Positions 33,819-42,502 of a DNA stretch of 64,000 nucleotides are shown here, one piece after another; positions within the stretch are counted from its first letter, which is position 1; each line of letters begins with the position of its first letter. The stretch is from Kosakonia pseudosacchari (GTDB lineage: Bacteria; Pseudomonadota; Gammaproteobacteria; Enterobacterales; Enterobacteriaceae), in NCBI RefSeq assembly GCF_900184035.1, contig NZ_FXWP01000019.1:62001-126000 (forward strand), in the 5' to 3' direction. The notes under the pieces were generated by a model that made no database searches, was not told the origin of the DNA, and worked only from the letters and a program-made list of their open reading frames with translations. A program made the position numbers and the translations under genes.

Positions 33819-33846
33819 AAAGCGCCACGATTGTGGCGCTTTTTTT
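33819..33846 (+). terminator. fbp terminator
   Basis: AAAGCGCCAC, loop GATT, GTGGCGCTTT and a T-run, 18 bases after the fbp stop; its last bases touch the stop codon of the convergent DUF2569 gene. Confidence 0.9.
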
Positions 33847-34342
33847 AGCGCACGAACGTGCGTTTGACGCGCACGGACACCAGGAAATAGGGGATCCAAA
33901 TCGCCGCGCTTACCGCGTTACGCAGCAACGGCTTAACGTTATCGTAGACGTAAGGCAGATTCATAAGCTGATGCGCCAGCACTAAATCCACCCCGTAAAA
34001 CGCGAGCCAGAGCAGCAGAAAACCAATGAAAAAACGCGGAAGCTGACGCTTTTTGCGAAAGAAAAGGCTCGAAACGAACAGCGTGTAGGCAAACATCGCC
34101 ACAAAGAAAACCAGTTCGAAAATAAGCAGCCCTTTCTGCCCGCCGACGAACGCGCCGTCGTTCTCCATCAGGGCTTTGACGGTGGTGTTGATCGACACCA
34201 CAATCGTCAGCAGCGACAGCACCAGCGAAATAGCGGGTACAAACAGCCAGCCGCGAATTTTTTTAAACTCGCGCGCTTCACACTCCGCGCAGAAATCACT
34301 CTCTTTCAGCGCTTCCTTATCGCATTGAATACAGGTTCCCAT
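33845..34342 (-). CDS. DUF2569 membrane protein with N-terminal zinc ribbon
   Basis: A 165-aa protein. Residues 4-21 form a CxxC...CxxC zinc ribbon (CIQC, CAEC), followed by four hydrophobic segments near 30-52, 68-90, 100-120 and 140-157, as in DUF2569 proteins. It lies 14 bases downstream of a chemoreceptor gene on the same strand and is probably co-transcribed with it. Function unknown. The ATG at 34342 follows AAAGGC. Confidence 0.75.
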   Translation of the reverse strand: MGTCIQCDKEALKESDFCAECEAREFKKIRGWLFVPAISLVLSLLTIVVSINTTVKALMENDGAFVGGQKGLLIFELVFFVAMFAYTLFVSSLFFRKKRQLPRFFIGFLLLWLAFYGVDLVLAHQLMNLPYVYDNVKPLLRNAVSAAIWIPYFLVSVRVKRTFVR

Positions 34343-34356
34343 GGTGTTGCCTTTCG

Positions 34357-35922
34357 TTATCCCTGCGTCTGTAAACGGAATGAAGCCATAGCCTGCAACA
34401 ATTCGCGCGACTGCTCTTCCAGCGAACGGGTTGCGGCAGAAGATTGCTGCACCAGCGCCGCGTTTTGCTGCGCCGTTTCATCCATCTGGCTGACGGCGAT
34501 ATTCACCTGCTCAATGCCGCGGCTCTGCTCCTGCGACGCATTGGCGATTTCGCGCATCAATTTGGTCATTCGCAACACTTCTTCGGCGATTTCGTCCATC
34601 GTTTCCCCGGCCTGCATCGCCAGCTCGCTGCCTTCTGAGACCTGCGCCTGAGAGCTGCTGATCAGCGCCCGGATCTCTTTCGCCGATTCGGCGCTGCGGC
34701 TGGCGAGGTTACGGACTTCACCGGCAACCACAGCAAAACCGCGCCCCTGTTCACCCGCACGCGCGGCTTCAACGGCGGCGTTGAGCGCCAGGATATTGGT
34801 CTGGAAAGCAATGGCGTCAATCACGCTAAGAATGTCGGCGATACGATCGGAGCTGGCCGAGATATCACGCATTTTTTCAATAACATAGCAGACCATTTCA
34901 CTGCCGCGATCGGCAGTATCGGAAACCGTCTTCGCCAGTTTGTGCGCCTGCTCGGCGTTGTCGGCGTTCAGTTTCACCGTGGCAGTGATCTGCTCCATGC
35001 TGGCTGCGGTTTGCTCCAGCGATGTGGCGGTCGATTCAGTACGCTGCGACAAATCGATGTTGCCCGCCGCTAACTCACGGCTGCCGGTATCAATTTGCGA
35101 ACTGGCATCACGCACGCGGGTGACTGAACCCACCAGCGACTGGCGCATCTCTTCGATAGCCGCATTCAGCCGGTTAAACTCTTTACTGCTGACGTCGGTT
35201 TTCAGGTAGGTCAAATCCCCTGCCGCCACCTGTTCCAGCTGCTGAATAGACGTATCCAGCGGCTTCAGCAGTAAATGGCGCAACGCCAGCCAGGCCAGCA
35301 CAATGATCCCGGCCACCAGCAACGCCACCACCAGAATCAGCAGCATAACGCCGTTTTTACTGCTCTGAACGGCGCTCACTTCCGCTTTGCCGCGTACTTC
35401 GCCCCACTTCTGGAAGGCCTGCATGTCGTTATCAAACTGGCGGGAGATAGGGATCAGTTTGTTTTCCAGCAGGTCGTAATAGGCATCGGCGCTCTGTTGG
35501 TTGAGCGCATCCTGCATCGGTTTAATGCCCTGATTGACATAGTCGCCGTAGCTTTTCGCTAACGCCGCCAATAGCGCGGAGCCCTGCTCATCATCCACGC
35601 CCGCCTTAATCACGCCGGTCAGCGCGCTTTCGCCGCGATCAATTTCGCCATTGATCATTTTCACCGATTTGGCGGCATCATCCAGCAAACCGACTTCCAT
35701 CATGCGAACGGCCTGGCCCGCTTCATTACGCGCACGCAGGATCAGCGTGTAGCCATCGCTCAGGCGCGCCATTTTTTCGCCTTGTAGCTGGCTAATGCGT
35801 TCCAGCGAAGAGGAGCTTTTATTCAGTGCATAAATGCCAATACCGCTGACCAGCAGCAGCAGAAGCGTCATAACAGCCAACAAAGAAAGTAAACCAGTAC
35901 GGATCGAAAGCGTTTTAAGCAT
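34357..35922 (-). CDS. Methyl-accepting chemotaxis protein (no C-terminal pentapeptide)
   Basis: A 521-aa inner-membrane chemoreceptor. TM1 (about 12-32), a periplasmic four-helix ligand domain (33-190), TM2 (about 192-214), HAMP (215-268) and a signalling domain with the hairpin tip [22 protein letters not shown]. It ends in ASFRLQTQG and lacks the NWETF tether that recruits CheR and CheB, so it should depend on a high-abundance receptor for adaptation. The DUF2569 gene follows by 14 bases. The neighbouring galactofuranose transporter raises the idea of sugar sensing, but nothing in the sequence shows the ligand. Confidence 0.93.
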   Translation of the reverse strand: MLKTLSIRTGLLSLLAVMTLLLLLVSGIGIYALNKSSSSLERISQLQGEKMARLSDGYTLILRARNEAGQAVRMMEVGLLDDAAKSVKMINGEIDRGESALTGVIKAGVDDEQGSALLAALAKSYGDYVNQGIKPMQDALNQQSADAYYDLLENKLIPISRQFDNDMQAFQKWGEVRGKAEVSAVQSSKNGVMLLILVVALLVAGIIVLAWLALRHLLLKPLDTSIQQLEQVAAGDLTYLKTDVSSKEFNRLNAAIEEMRQSLVGSVTRVRDASSQIDTGSRELAAGNIDLSQRTESTATSLEQTAASMEQITATVKLNADNAEQAHKLAKTVSDTADRGSEMVCYVIEKMRDISASSDRIADILSVIDAIAFQTNILALNAAVEAARAGEQGRGFAVVAGEVRNLASRSAESAKEIRALISSSQAQVSEGSELAMQAGETMDEIAEEVLRMTKLMREIANASQEQSRGIEQVNIAVSQMDETAQQNAALVQQSSAATRSLEEQSRELLQAMASFRLQTQG

Positions 35923-36032
35923 GATGTGAATCCCGGTAGCAGCGATACTTTTTGGCGTAAATTAAGCCGATTCGTCAGTTATCGACCGCTACCGGAATTA
36001 CTTTAGGGAAAAATAGTCATTTCAATATGTTA

Positions 36033-37031
36033 TTACTTTGTTGCCGTTGTGCTAACGCGCGTAACAGGTGAGCTTTGGCGGTTCTCCCACAACACCGTTA
36101 AGCCACGTTGCAACGCGATAAAAATAAACAACAGTATGCCGATGGCAATCTTGGTCCACCATGAACTGAGCGTACCATCAAAGTTAATGTAGGTCTGGAT
36201 AAGCCCCTGAATACCCACGCCAAACAGCGTGCCGAGCACGGTGCCGACGCCACCGCTAAGCAGCGTACCGCCAATCACCACCGAGGCGATAGCATCCAGT
36301 TCAACCCCCACGCCCGCCAGCGCGTAACCGGCCTGGGTATAAATGGAGAAGACAATCCCCGCCAGTGTCGCAAGGCCAGTGGAGAGCATATAGATACGAA
36401 TGGTGGTACTGCGTGTTGAGATGCCCATCAGGTTCGCGGAAGTGGCATTACCGCCAATCGCGTAGACTTCGTTGCCAAAACGGGTGCGGTGCGCAAGGAA
36501 AATCCCGATCACCACCACGAACAGCATCAGCAGCCCCATCGCACTCAAACGCCCACCGCCGGGGATCATCCATGCCATGCTGGAGAGTGAATCATAAATC
36601 GGGTGATTAATCGGAATCGACTCTTCCGACAGCAGGTAACTGACGCCGCGCAGGAAAAACATCCCCGCCAGGGTGATGATAAACGCCGGGATTTTTAACG
36701 CGTCGATCAAAAGCCCCATAAACGCGCCAAACGCGGTGCCCATCAGCAAAATCAACGGGAACGCCAGCAGCGGCGAGATGCCCCAGTCGCCAATGGCTTT
36801 CGCCAGAAAAACACCGGTAAAGGCAATCACCGAACCAACGGATAAATCAATACCGCCAGAGAGGATCACGAAGGTCATACCAACGGCGATAATCCCCAGG
36901 AAAGCGTTATCCGTCAGGATGTTGCAAATCACGCGCGTCGAGGCGAAACCGGGAAACTGCGTCAGGCAGTAGAGGTAGCCGAGCACAAACACGCCCAGCG
37001 TTATCATTAGCGGTAAATTACGTTTTATCAT
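36033..37031 (-). CDS. yjfF: Galactofuranose ABC transporter permease YjfF
   Basis: A 332-aa BPD_transp_2 family inner-membrane permease, about 8-10 spans, matching E. coli YjfF (331 aa) almost residue for residue. It is one of the two membrane subunits of the YtfQRT-YjfF importer for galactofuranose. Its start overlaps the end of ytfT by 14 bases, so the two permeases are translationally coupled. Last gene of the operon. Confidence 0.96.
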   Translation of the reverse strand: MIKRNLPLMITLGVFVLGYLYCLTQFPGFASTRVICNILTDNAFLGIIAVGMTFVILSGGIDLSVGSVIAFTGVFLAKAIGDWGISPLLAFPLILLMGTAFGAFMGLLIDALKIPAFIITLAGMFFLRGVSYLLSEESIPINHPIYDSLSSMAWMIPGGGRLSAMGLLMLFVVVIGIFLAHRTRFGNEVYAIGGNATSANLMGISTRSTTIRIYMLSTGLATLAGIVFSIYTQAGYALAGVGVELDAIASVVIGGTLLSGGVGTVLGTLFGVGIQGLIQTYINFDGTLSSWWTKIAIGILLFIFIALQRGLTVLWENRQSSPVTRVSTTATK

Positions 37032-38043
37032 GACCGCGAGCTCCTTTAATCAGCGCGATAAAGCGCGGCGACTGAACAATCAGTACGCACATCACCACCA
37101 CCGCTTTCACCACCTGGTTGAGTTCCGGCTGGAAACCGGAGAGCAAAATGCCGGTATTCATGCCCTGAATAATCAGCGCCCCTACGACCGACAGCACCAG
37201 GTTGAAGCGCCCACCCATCAGCGAACCGCCACCGATAACCACCGCCAGAATCGCGTCCAGTTCCAGCCATAGCCCGGCGTTGTTGGCATCCGCACCGCGA
37301 ATGTCCGCCGCGACAATCACCCCGGCTATCGCCGCGCACACGCCGCTCAGCACGTAAGTCAGCATTACCACAACGCGGGTATTCACCCCTGCGTTTTTCG
37401 CCGCGCGAATATTGATGCCGACCGCTTCAATGAACATGCCGAGGGCGGTTTTACGGGTGAACAGCCAGAACAGCACCAGCGTAACCAGCGCGATAATCAC
37501 CGGCGTGGGAAACAGCAGCAGCGAACCGCTGCCCAGCCATGCCAGCGACGGGGCGTTAAAGGTGACAATCTGCCCGGAGGTGATCAACTGCGCGACCCCG
37601 CGCCCGGCGACCATCAAAATCAGCGTGGCAACAAACGGCTGGATCTTCAAAATCGCCACCAGAATGCCGTTCCACAACCCGGCCAGCACACCGGTGCCAA
37701 TCGCCGCCAGCAGTACCACCGTCAGGCTGTGTCCGGCGACCGTTAACGACGCCGCCGTCGCGCCGGCAATCGCCATTACCGCCCCGACCGACAGATCAAT
37801 GCCGCCGGTGGCAATCACCAGCGTCATTCCAATGGCCAGCAGCGCCACCGGCGCGGCGCGGTTAAGAATGTCTATCGGGCTACCGAACAGGCGACCATCC
37901 TGTAACACCACCTGATAAAAATGCGGTGCAACCAGGCTATCCACCACCAACACCAGCAGTAGCGCTATCAACTGCGGCGTTCCGGTCGGCCAGTTAAAAC
38001 GGCGCTTTGGCGGCGTCGTTTGGCCAAGTGATTGAGGCATCAC
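37018..38043 (-). CDS. ytfT: Galactofuranose ABC transporter permease YtfT
   Basis: A 341-aa permease of the same family as YjfF and the second membrane subunit of the importer. The conserved GGIDLSVGAVMA and ELDAILAVVIGGGSLMGG motifs are present. The start MMPQSL at 38043 lies 10 bases after the ytfR stop with AAGGAGTAA upstream. Confidence 0.96.
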   Translation of the reverse strand: MMPQSLGQTTPPKRRFNWPTGTPQLIALLLVLVVDSLVAPHFYQVVLQDGRLFGSPIDILNRAAPVALLAIGMTLVIATGGIDLSVGAVMAIAGATAASLTVAGHSLTVVLLAAIGTGVLAGLWNGILVAILKIQPFVATLILMVAGRGVAQLITSGQIVTFNAPSLAWLGSGSLLLFPTPVIIALVTLVLFWLFTRKTALGMFIEAVGINIRAAKNAGVNTRVVVMLTYVLSGVCAAIAGVIVAADIRGADANNAGLWLELDAILAVVIGGGSLMGGRFNLVLSVVGALIIQGMNTGILLSGFQPELNQVVKAVVVMCVLIVQSPRFIALIKGARGHDKT

Positions 38044-38053
38044 ACTTTACTCC

Positions 38054-39556
38054 TTACGCCGCAATGGCATTCATGATCGCCGGAACGGACAACTCAGCGA
38101 GCGGGATCTCCGCCACCTGTTTACGATCGCGCATGATAATCACCCGATCCGCATAGCCCACCAGCTCTTCCAGTTCGGACGAAATAACCAGCAGCGCGAG
38201 CCCATCGGCACAGAGGGTTTCGATCAGGCGAATGATCTCCGCATGCGCCCCCACATCGATACCGCGCGTCGGCTCGTCGAGGATCAAAAATTGCGGGCGC
38301 GTCAGCAGCCAGCGCGACAGCAGCACTTTCTGTTGGTTGCCGCCGGAAAGAAACTCAATCGGCTGCTCGGCACTCGGTGTGCGAATGCCAAGCTGGCGAA
38401 TAAAACGCTCGGCAATCGCGTTCTGCTCTTTGCGTGGGATAGGCCGCAGCCAGCCGCGCTGTGCCTGCAACGCCAGCACGATGTTTTCCCGCACCGACGC
38501 GGCGGCGATAATGCCGTCGGTTTTCCGGTCTTCCGGGCAAAAACCGATGCCCAGACACGAGGCCTGATGCGGCGAGCGTAAAGATTGTGTTTTGCCTTTG
38601 ATGGTGGCGCTGCCGCTGTCGGCGGGTTTGATACCAAAAATTACTTCGGCGGTTTCCGTGCGACCGGAGCCTAACAGCCCCGCCAGCCCAACGATTTCGC
38701 CGGGACGAACTTCCAGATCGAACGGCGCGATAACCCCTTTTTTGCCGTAACCATTGAACGCCGCGACCGGTTTTTCGCTCAGCAATGTACGTCCGGCGCG
38801 TTGCAGCGCGTTACTTTCCAGCTCACGGCCAAGCATCATTTTGACCAGCTCGATTTGCGGCAACTCGCAGGTCGGTTTGCAACCGACAAAGCCGCCGTTG
38901 CGCAGCACCGTGATACGGTCGCTCACTTCATACACTTGATCGAGAAAGTGGGTGACGAAGATCAGGCTGACGCCCTGATCGCGCAACTGACGCATCAGGG
39001 TAAACAGCATCTCCACTTCCTGGGTATCGAGGCTGGCGGTGGGTTCATCAAGAATCAGCACTTTGGCGGAGAGATCGATAGCGCGGCAAATTGCCACAAT
39101 CTGCTGCATCGCTACCGAATAGCGGTTGAGCGGCTCGCGAACATCAAGCGAAAAACCGTAGGACTCCATTAACGCCGTCGCGCGTTTTTCCATCTCTTTA
39201 CGGCGCAAGAAACCAAAACGCCGGGGTTCGCGGCCAATAAATAAGTTATCCGCCACCGACATATTCGGCAGCAGGTTGACTTCCTGGTATACCGTCCCGA
39301 TGCCGAGCTGCTGGGCGTGGGCGGTATTTTTCGGATTGATTTGCTGGCCTTCCAGCCAGATAGCGCCTTTATCGGCGTGGTAAACGCCGGTTAACGCTTT
39401 AATCAGCGTCGATTTTCCGGCGCCGTTCTCCCCGAGCAGGGCCATGATTTCGCCGCGGCGCAGGCTGAAATCCACGTTATCGAGCGCTTTTACGCCGGGA
39501 AAAAATTTACTTAAGCCTTCAGTACGCAGGATTTCCTGGTGTGCTTCCGCGTTCAT
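38054..39556 (-). CDS. ytfR: Galactofuranose ABC transporter ATP-binding protein YtfR
   Basis: A 500-aa tandem ATPase of the sugar-importer (RbsA/MglA) type. The first domain has Walker A GENGAGKST and Walker B LILDEPTASLD. The second has a degenerate Walker A (GLLGSGRTE) with signature FLSGGNQQK, as is normal for this family. An ATG six codons upstream is in frame, but ATG 39556 has GAGGGG at proper distance and gives the E. coli length. It lies 54 bases after ytfQ. Confidence 0.96.
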   Translation of the reverse strand: MNAEAHQEILRTEGLSKFFPGVKALDNVDFSLRRGEIMALLGENGAGKSTLIKALTGVYHADKGAIWLEGQQINPKNTAHAQQLGIGTVYQEVNLLPNMSVADNLFIGREPRRFGFLRRKEMEKRATALMESYGFSLDVREPLNRYSVAMQQIVAICRAIDLSAKVLILDEPTASLDTQEVEMLFTLMRQLRDQGVSLIFVTHFLDQVYEVSDRITVLRNGGFVGCKPTCELPQIELVKMMLGRELESNALQRAGRTLLSEKPVAAFNGYGKKGVIAPFDLEVRPGEIVGLAGLLGSGRTETAEVIFGIKPADSGSATIKGKTQSLRSPHQASCLGIGFCPEDRKTDGIIAAASVRENIVLALQAQRGWLRPIPRKEQNAIAERFIRQLGIRTPSAEQPIEFLSGGNQQKVLLSRWLLTRPQFLILDEPTRGIDVGAHAEIIRLIETLCADGLALLVISSELEELVGYADRVIIMRDRKQVAEIPLAELSVPAIMNAIAA

Positions 39557-39610
39557 TGTTGACCCCTCACACATTTACCCTCTCCCCATCGGGGAGAAGG
39601 TTTTTGCGAC

Positions 39611-40567
39611 TCAGTAACCCATGTTTTTCTTTTTCTCTAACTCCTCTTTCGCCGTATCCGGCAGATAGAGCGTCGATTTGGTAATGGTCAACTTCGGCGG
39701 CAGCGTGCCATCTTTTTTGAATTTTTCCAGCGCGTCGAACGCCGGGCCAGCCATGTTTGGCGTCAGTTCGACGCTGGCATTGGCTTCGCCGTCGATCATC
39801 GCTTTGTAGATATCCGGCACGCCGTCGATGGAGCCGGTCAGAATGTCTTTGCCCGGTTTCAGACCCGCTTCTTTGATGGCCTGAATCGCGCCGATCGCCA
39901 TATCATCGTTGTGGGCGTAAACCATGCAGATGTTTTTGCCGTTGTTTTCCGCCTTGATGAAGCTCTCCATCACCTCTTTACCTTTACTGCGGGTAAAGTC
40001 GCCAGACTGAGAACGGATAATCTTGATGTTGGACGCTTTGGAAATGGCTTCAGCAAACCCTTTCTTACGATCGATTGCCACGCTCGCACCCACGGTGCCT
40101 TGCAGCTCCACGACGTTACACGGTTTGCCATCAACGGTTTTCACCAGCCAGTCACCAATCAGCTTACCTTCCAGAATGTTGTCGGCGGTAACGGTGGTCA
40201 TATAGAGCGATTTGTCTTTGACATCGATGGAGCGGTCGAGCAAGAACACCGGGATTTTGGCGTCTTTCGCTTCTTTCAACACCGGTTCCCAGCCTGTCGC
40301 TACCACCGGCGCGATAAAGATGGCATCAACGCCCTGGGCGATGAACGAACGTACCGCTTTGATTTGGTTTTCCTGTTTCTGCTGGGCGTCAGCAATCTTC
40401 AGCGTAATGCCGCGCTTGCTGGCTTCGCTTTTCGCGACGTTGGTTTCAGCGGCTCGCCAGCCGGATTCAGATCCAACCTGCGAAAATCCCACGGTTAACG
40501 GGGCGGCCATCGCCATAGACGACATGGCTGCCGAAACTGCTGTGACAAGAAGTAAGCGCTTCCACAT
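39611..40567 (-). CDS. ytfQ: Galactofuranose-binding periplasmic protein YtfQ
   Basis: A 318-aa periplasmic binding protein (Peripla_BP_4 type). The signal peptide is about 1-21 (ending AMA), then APLTVGFSQVGSESGWR. It captures galactofuranose for the YtfRT-YjfF importer. First gene of the operon, divergent from ppa. The 400-base gap upstream carries a -10, a palindrome over the -35 region, and a GalR/GalS-type operator. Confidence 0.96.
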   Translation of the reverse strand: MWKRLLLVTAVSAAMSSMAMAAPLTVGFSQVGSESGWRAAETNVAKSEASKRGITLKIADAQQKQENQIKAVRSFIAQGVDAIFIAPVVATGWEPVLKEAKDAKIPVFLLDRSIDVKDKSLYMTTVTADNILEGKLIGDWLVKTVDGKPCNVVELQGTVGASVAIDRKKGFAEAISKASNIKIIRSQSGDFTRSKGKEVMESFIKAENNGKNICMVYAHNDDMAIGAIQAIKEAGLKPGKDILTGSIDGVPDIYKAMIDGEANASVELTPNMAGPAFDALEKFKKDGTLPPKLTITKSTLYLPDTAKEELEKKKNMGY

Positions 40568-40617
40568 AAGAGCATCCTCGTAGGGTTATTGTTGGCTACA
40601 ACTTCACCTGCGGGAAA

Positions 40618-40656
40618 ACTATAGACAATCGGAGATGTAACAGAATGCGTTACATC
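40618..40656 (-). promoter_or_regulatory. ytfQ promoter with palindromic operator
   Basis: On the minus strand TATAGT (40623-40618) is a good -10. The expected -35 zone is covered by a perfect inverted repeat, GATGTAAC-N7-GTTACATC (40634-40656). A TGTGA half-site just outside it (TTTGTGATG on the minus strand) might be a CRP contact. A protein bound at the repeat would sit on the polymerase -35 site. Confidence 0.6.
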
Positions 40657-40788
40657 ACAAATCGGAAAAGTGAATGAATTGTTGTTGACCAGTTGCGATC
40701 TGGCGCGCGAAAAGCGCGGTTTTAATTCACCTCATTTATCCATTGAAATTGCAGAAATTTACTGCGTACGGATGAGAATGAAATTTCG

Positions 40789-40804
40789 CTGTAATCGCTT
40801 ACAC
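40789..40804. promoter_or_regulatory. GalR/GalS-type operator between ytfQ and ppa
   Basis: CTGTAATCGCTTACAC fits the Gal operator GTGTAA-N-CG-N-TTACAC at all but the first base. It lies about 170 bases upstream of the predicted ytfQ promoter and 120 bases before the ppa promoter. GalR control of galactofuranose uptake is physiologically sensible. Confidence 0.65.
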
Positions 40805-40899
40805 AAAATTATTGATGATGCTGCTATGGTTATGGATAAAACGGTCAAAAATGGGTGTCAGAAAGCGTCTGAAAAAGTGTGAGGTGGTTAAAACAGCCC

Positions 40900-40927
40900 A
40901 AGACATTCACCGCCAGTTGGCTATAAT
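40900..40927 (+). promoter_or_regulatory. ppa promoter
   Basis: TATAAT (40922-40927) is a perfect -10. AAGACA (40900-40905), 16 bases upstream, is a 4/6 match to the -35. Transcription would start about 35 bases before the ppa ATG. Confidence 0.7.
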
Positions 40928-40967
40928 ACCCGGCACTTGTTTGCCACACATTTTAAAGGAAACAAAC

Positions 40968-41498
40968 ATGAGCTTACTGAACGTCCCGGCGGGTAAAGAT
41001 CTGCCAGAAGATATCTACGTTGTTATCGAAATTCCGGCTAACGCTGACCCGATCAAATACGAAGTCGACAAAGAGAGCGGCGCGCTGTTCGTTGACCGTT
41101 TCATGTCCACCGCGATGTTCTATCCGTGCAACTACGGCTACATCAACCACACCCTCTCTCTGGATGGTGACCCGGTTGACGTGCTGGTGCCGACGCCGTA
41201 CCCGCTGCAGCCTGGTTCTGTGATCCGCTGCCGTCCGGTTGGCGTGCTGAAAATGACCGACGAGTCTGGCGAAGATGCCAAACTGGTTGCCGTACCGCAC
41301 ACCAAACTGAGCAAAGAGTACGATCACATTAAAGATGTGAACGACCTGCCGGAACTGCTGAAAGCACAGATCACGCACTTCTTCGAGCACTACAAAGATC
41401 TCGAAAAAGGCAAATGGGTGAAAGTGGACGGCTGGGACAACGCTGAAGCGGCGAAAGCTGAAATCGTTGCCTCTTTCGAGCGCGCTGCGAAGAAGTAA
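40968..41498 (+). CDS. ppa: Inorganic pyrophosphatase
   Basis: A 176-aa cytosolic family I pyrophosphatase, the same length as E. coli Ppa. The metal-binding signature DGDPVDVLV is present. The open frame extends further upstream, but the ATG at 40968 follows AAAGGAAAC and matches the E. coli start ([20 protein letters not shown]). Essential for pulling biosynthetic reactions forward. A single gene with its own promoter and terminator. Confidence 0.98.
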   Translation: MSLLNVPAGKDLPEDIYVVIEIPANADPIKYEVDKESGALFVDRFMSTAMFYPCNYGYINHTLSLDGDPVDVLVPTPYPLQPGSVIRCRPVGVLKMTDESGEDAKLVAVPHTKLSKEYDHIKDVNDLPELLKAQITHFFEHYKDLEKGKWVKVDGWDNAEAAKAEIVASFERAAKK

Positions 41499-41511
41499 TC
41501 CGCGCTATCTG

Positions 41512-41552
41512 AAAAAAGCCCTGGTGCGCGTGATGCTACCGGGGCTTTTTTT
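41512..41552 (+). terminator. ppa terminator
   Basis: AAAAAAGCCCTGGT pairs imperfectly with ACCGGGGCTTTTTTT around a 14-base loop, 14 bases after the ppa stop. Confidence 0.8.
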
Positions 41553-41635
41553 CGCCCTGGCTTTGTGGGCTTTCGGTTTCAGCTCCAGGCAACGAAATGG
41601 CAGAGATCGGATATGCGCAGCGCACGCTGGCACGC

Positions 41636-42088
41636 TTACTCTGGCCGGGCTTTATACCGCCAGACAGAGAACGCCAGCACAATAACCGTGCTCAGTACCC
41701 GCTCCGGGTGGAAATAGTCGTGAGTAACATTTACGCCAACGCCTTGCGGTATTTGCGGCGCCAGCAGAAATTTATGTCCGGCGACAAACAGGCTAAACAG
41801 CGCCACGTTACCCAGCGCGATCCCCAGGCTTCTTGCCACAATCCTCTGCGCTGAAAAGCGCTGCCGGGCATTTTGTCGCAACAGCAAAACCAGTATCAGC
41901 AAGCCAGAAAAAGCGAATAGCAGGCCATTAATCAGCGTCGCCAGCAGGGTGGCGGAAACAGAGGTCGTTACCAGCTCGGCATGTCCCCAGAAAAAGTGGA
42001 GAAAAGGGTAATAAGTGAGGTAGCCAAAACTAAAGAGCCCCGCCAGCAGCAGCGCTGCGGCAAATACCCAGGCTGTCTTACGTAACAT
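41636..42088 (-). CDS. Small integral membrane protein of unknown function
   Basis: A 150-aa protein with four hydrophobic segments (near 6-28, 42-72, 84-104 and 127-144) and little else. It has no family I recognise. A GTG five codons upstream is in frame; ATG 42088 with TGAGGACGAG upstream seems better. It lies downstream of ytfP on the same strand after a 61-base gap that carries a GC hairpin, and converges on ppa. E. coli K-12 has no gene here. Confidence 0.65.
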   Translation of the reverse strand: MLRKTAWVFAAALLLAGLFSFGYLTYYPFLHFFWGHAELVTTSVSATLLATLINGLLFAFSGLLILVLLLRQNARQRFSAQRIVARSLGIALGNVALFSLFVAGHKFLLAPQIPQGVGVNVTHDYFHPERVLSTVIVLAFSVWRYKARPE

Positions 42089-42149
42089 GCTTCTCGTCCT
42101 CACTCTGGAAAAGAAAAACCGCGCCAGCGGCGCGGTTCTCTAAGCGTGA

Positions 42150-42500
42150 TTACTTCTGGTACTGCTCGCGATCGAGCCAGTTACCGCTCTCGATCAAGGT
42201 TTTTCCCTCAACCGAACGCTGGTAAACATACATCCAGGCGCTGCCATAAGGCGTCTGGATCAACTGGCGTTTGTACTCGCCGCCCGCGGTGCGCAGCGCG
42301 TCCAGCTCACCGAGCGTTGCTGCGTCGATGCGATAGACTTCGCCCTTGACGCTTCCTTCACCGGGTACTGCGCCCGGATAGTGCCCCAGACTGTACAGCT
42401 GATGATTTTCGACACAAAAGTCCCCCAGCCACTGAGCATTGGTCATCCAGTGGCTGTTGCCCTGCTTGCGTCGTAAACTGCCGTAGACAAATATTCGCAT
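42150..42500 (-). CDS. ytfP: YtfP, gamma-glutamylcyclotransferase-fold protein
   Basis: A 116-aa cytosolic protein very close to E. coli YtfP (113 aa). The N-terminal YGSLR motif of the AIG2/GGCT fold (residues 6-10) and the putative catalytic acid in GEVYRID-type context are present (KGEVYRIDAATLGELDALR). Enzyme activity has not been shown for YtfP. Its start lies 2 bases after the tamB stop, so it is translated from the tamA-tamB message. Confidence 0.93.
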   Translation of the reverse strand: MRIFVYGSLRRKQGNSHWMTNAQWLGDFCVENHQLYSLGHYPGAVPGEGSVKGEVYRIDAATLGELDALRTAGGEYKRQLIQTPYGSAWMYVYQRSVEGKTLIESGNWLDREQYQK

Positions 42501-42502
42501 TG

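Noticed and set aside
36033-40567. Ribose or galactose (Mgl/Rbs) transporter
   Set aside because: The four proteins match E. coli YtfQ, YtfR, YtfT and YjfF in order, length and sequence, so the galactofuranose assignment is preferred.
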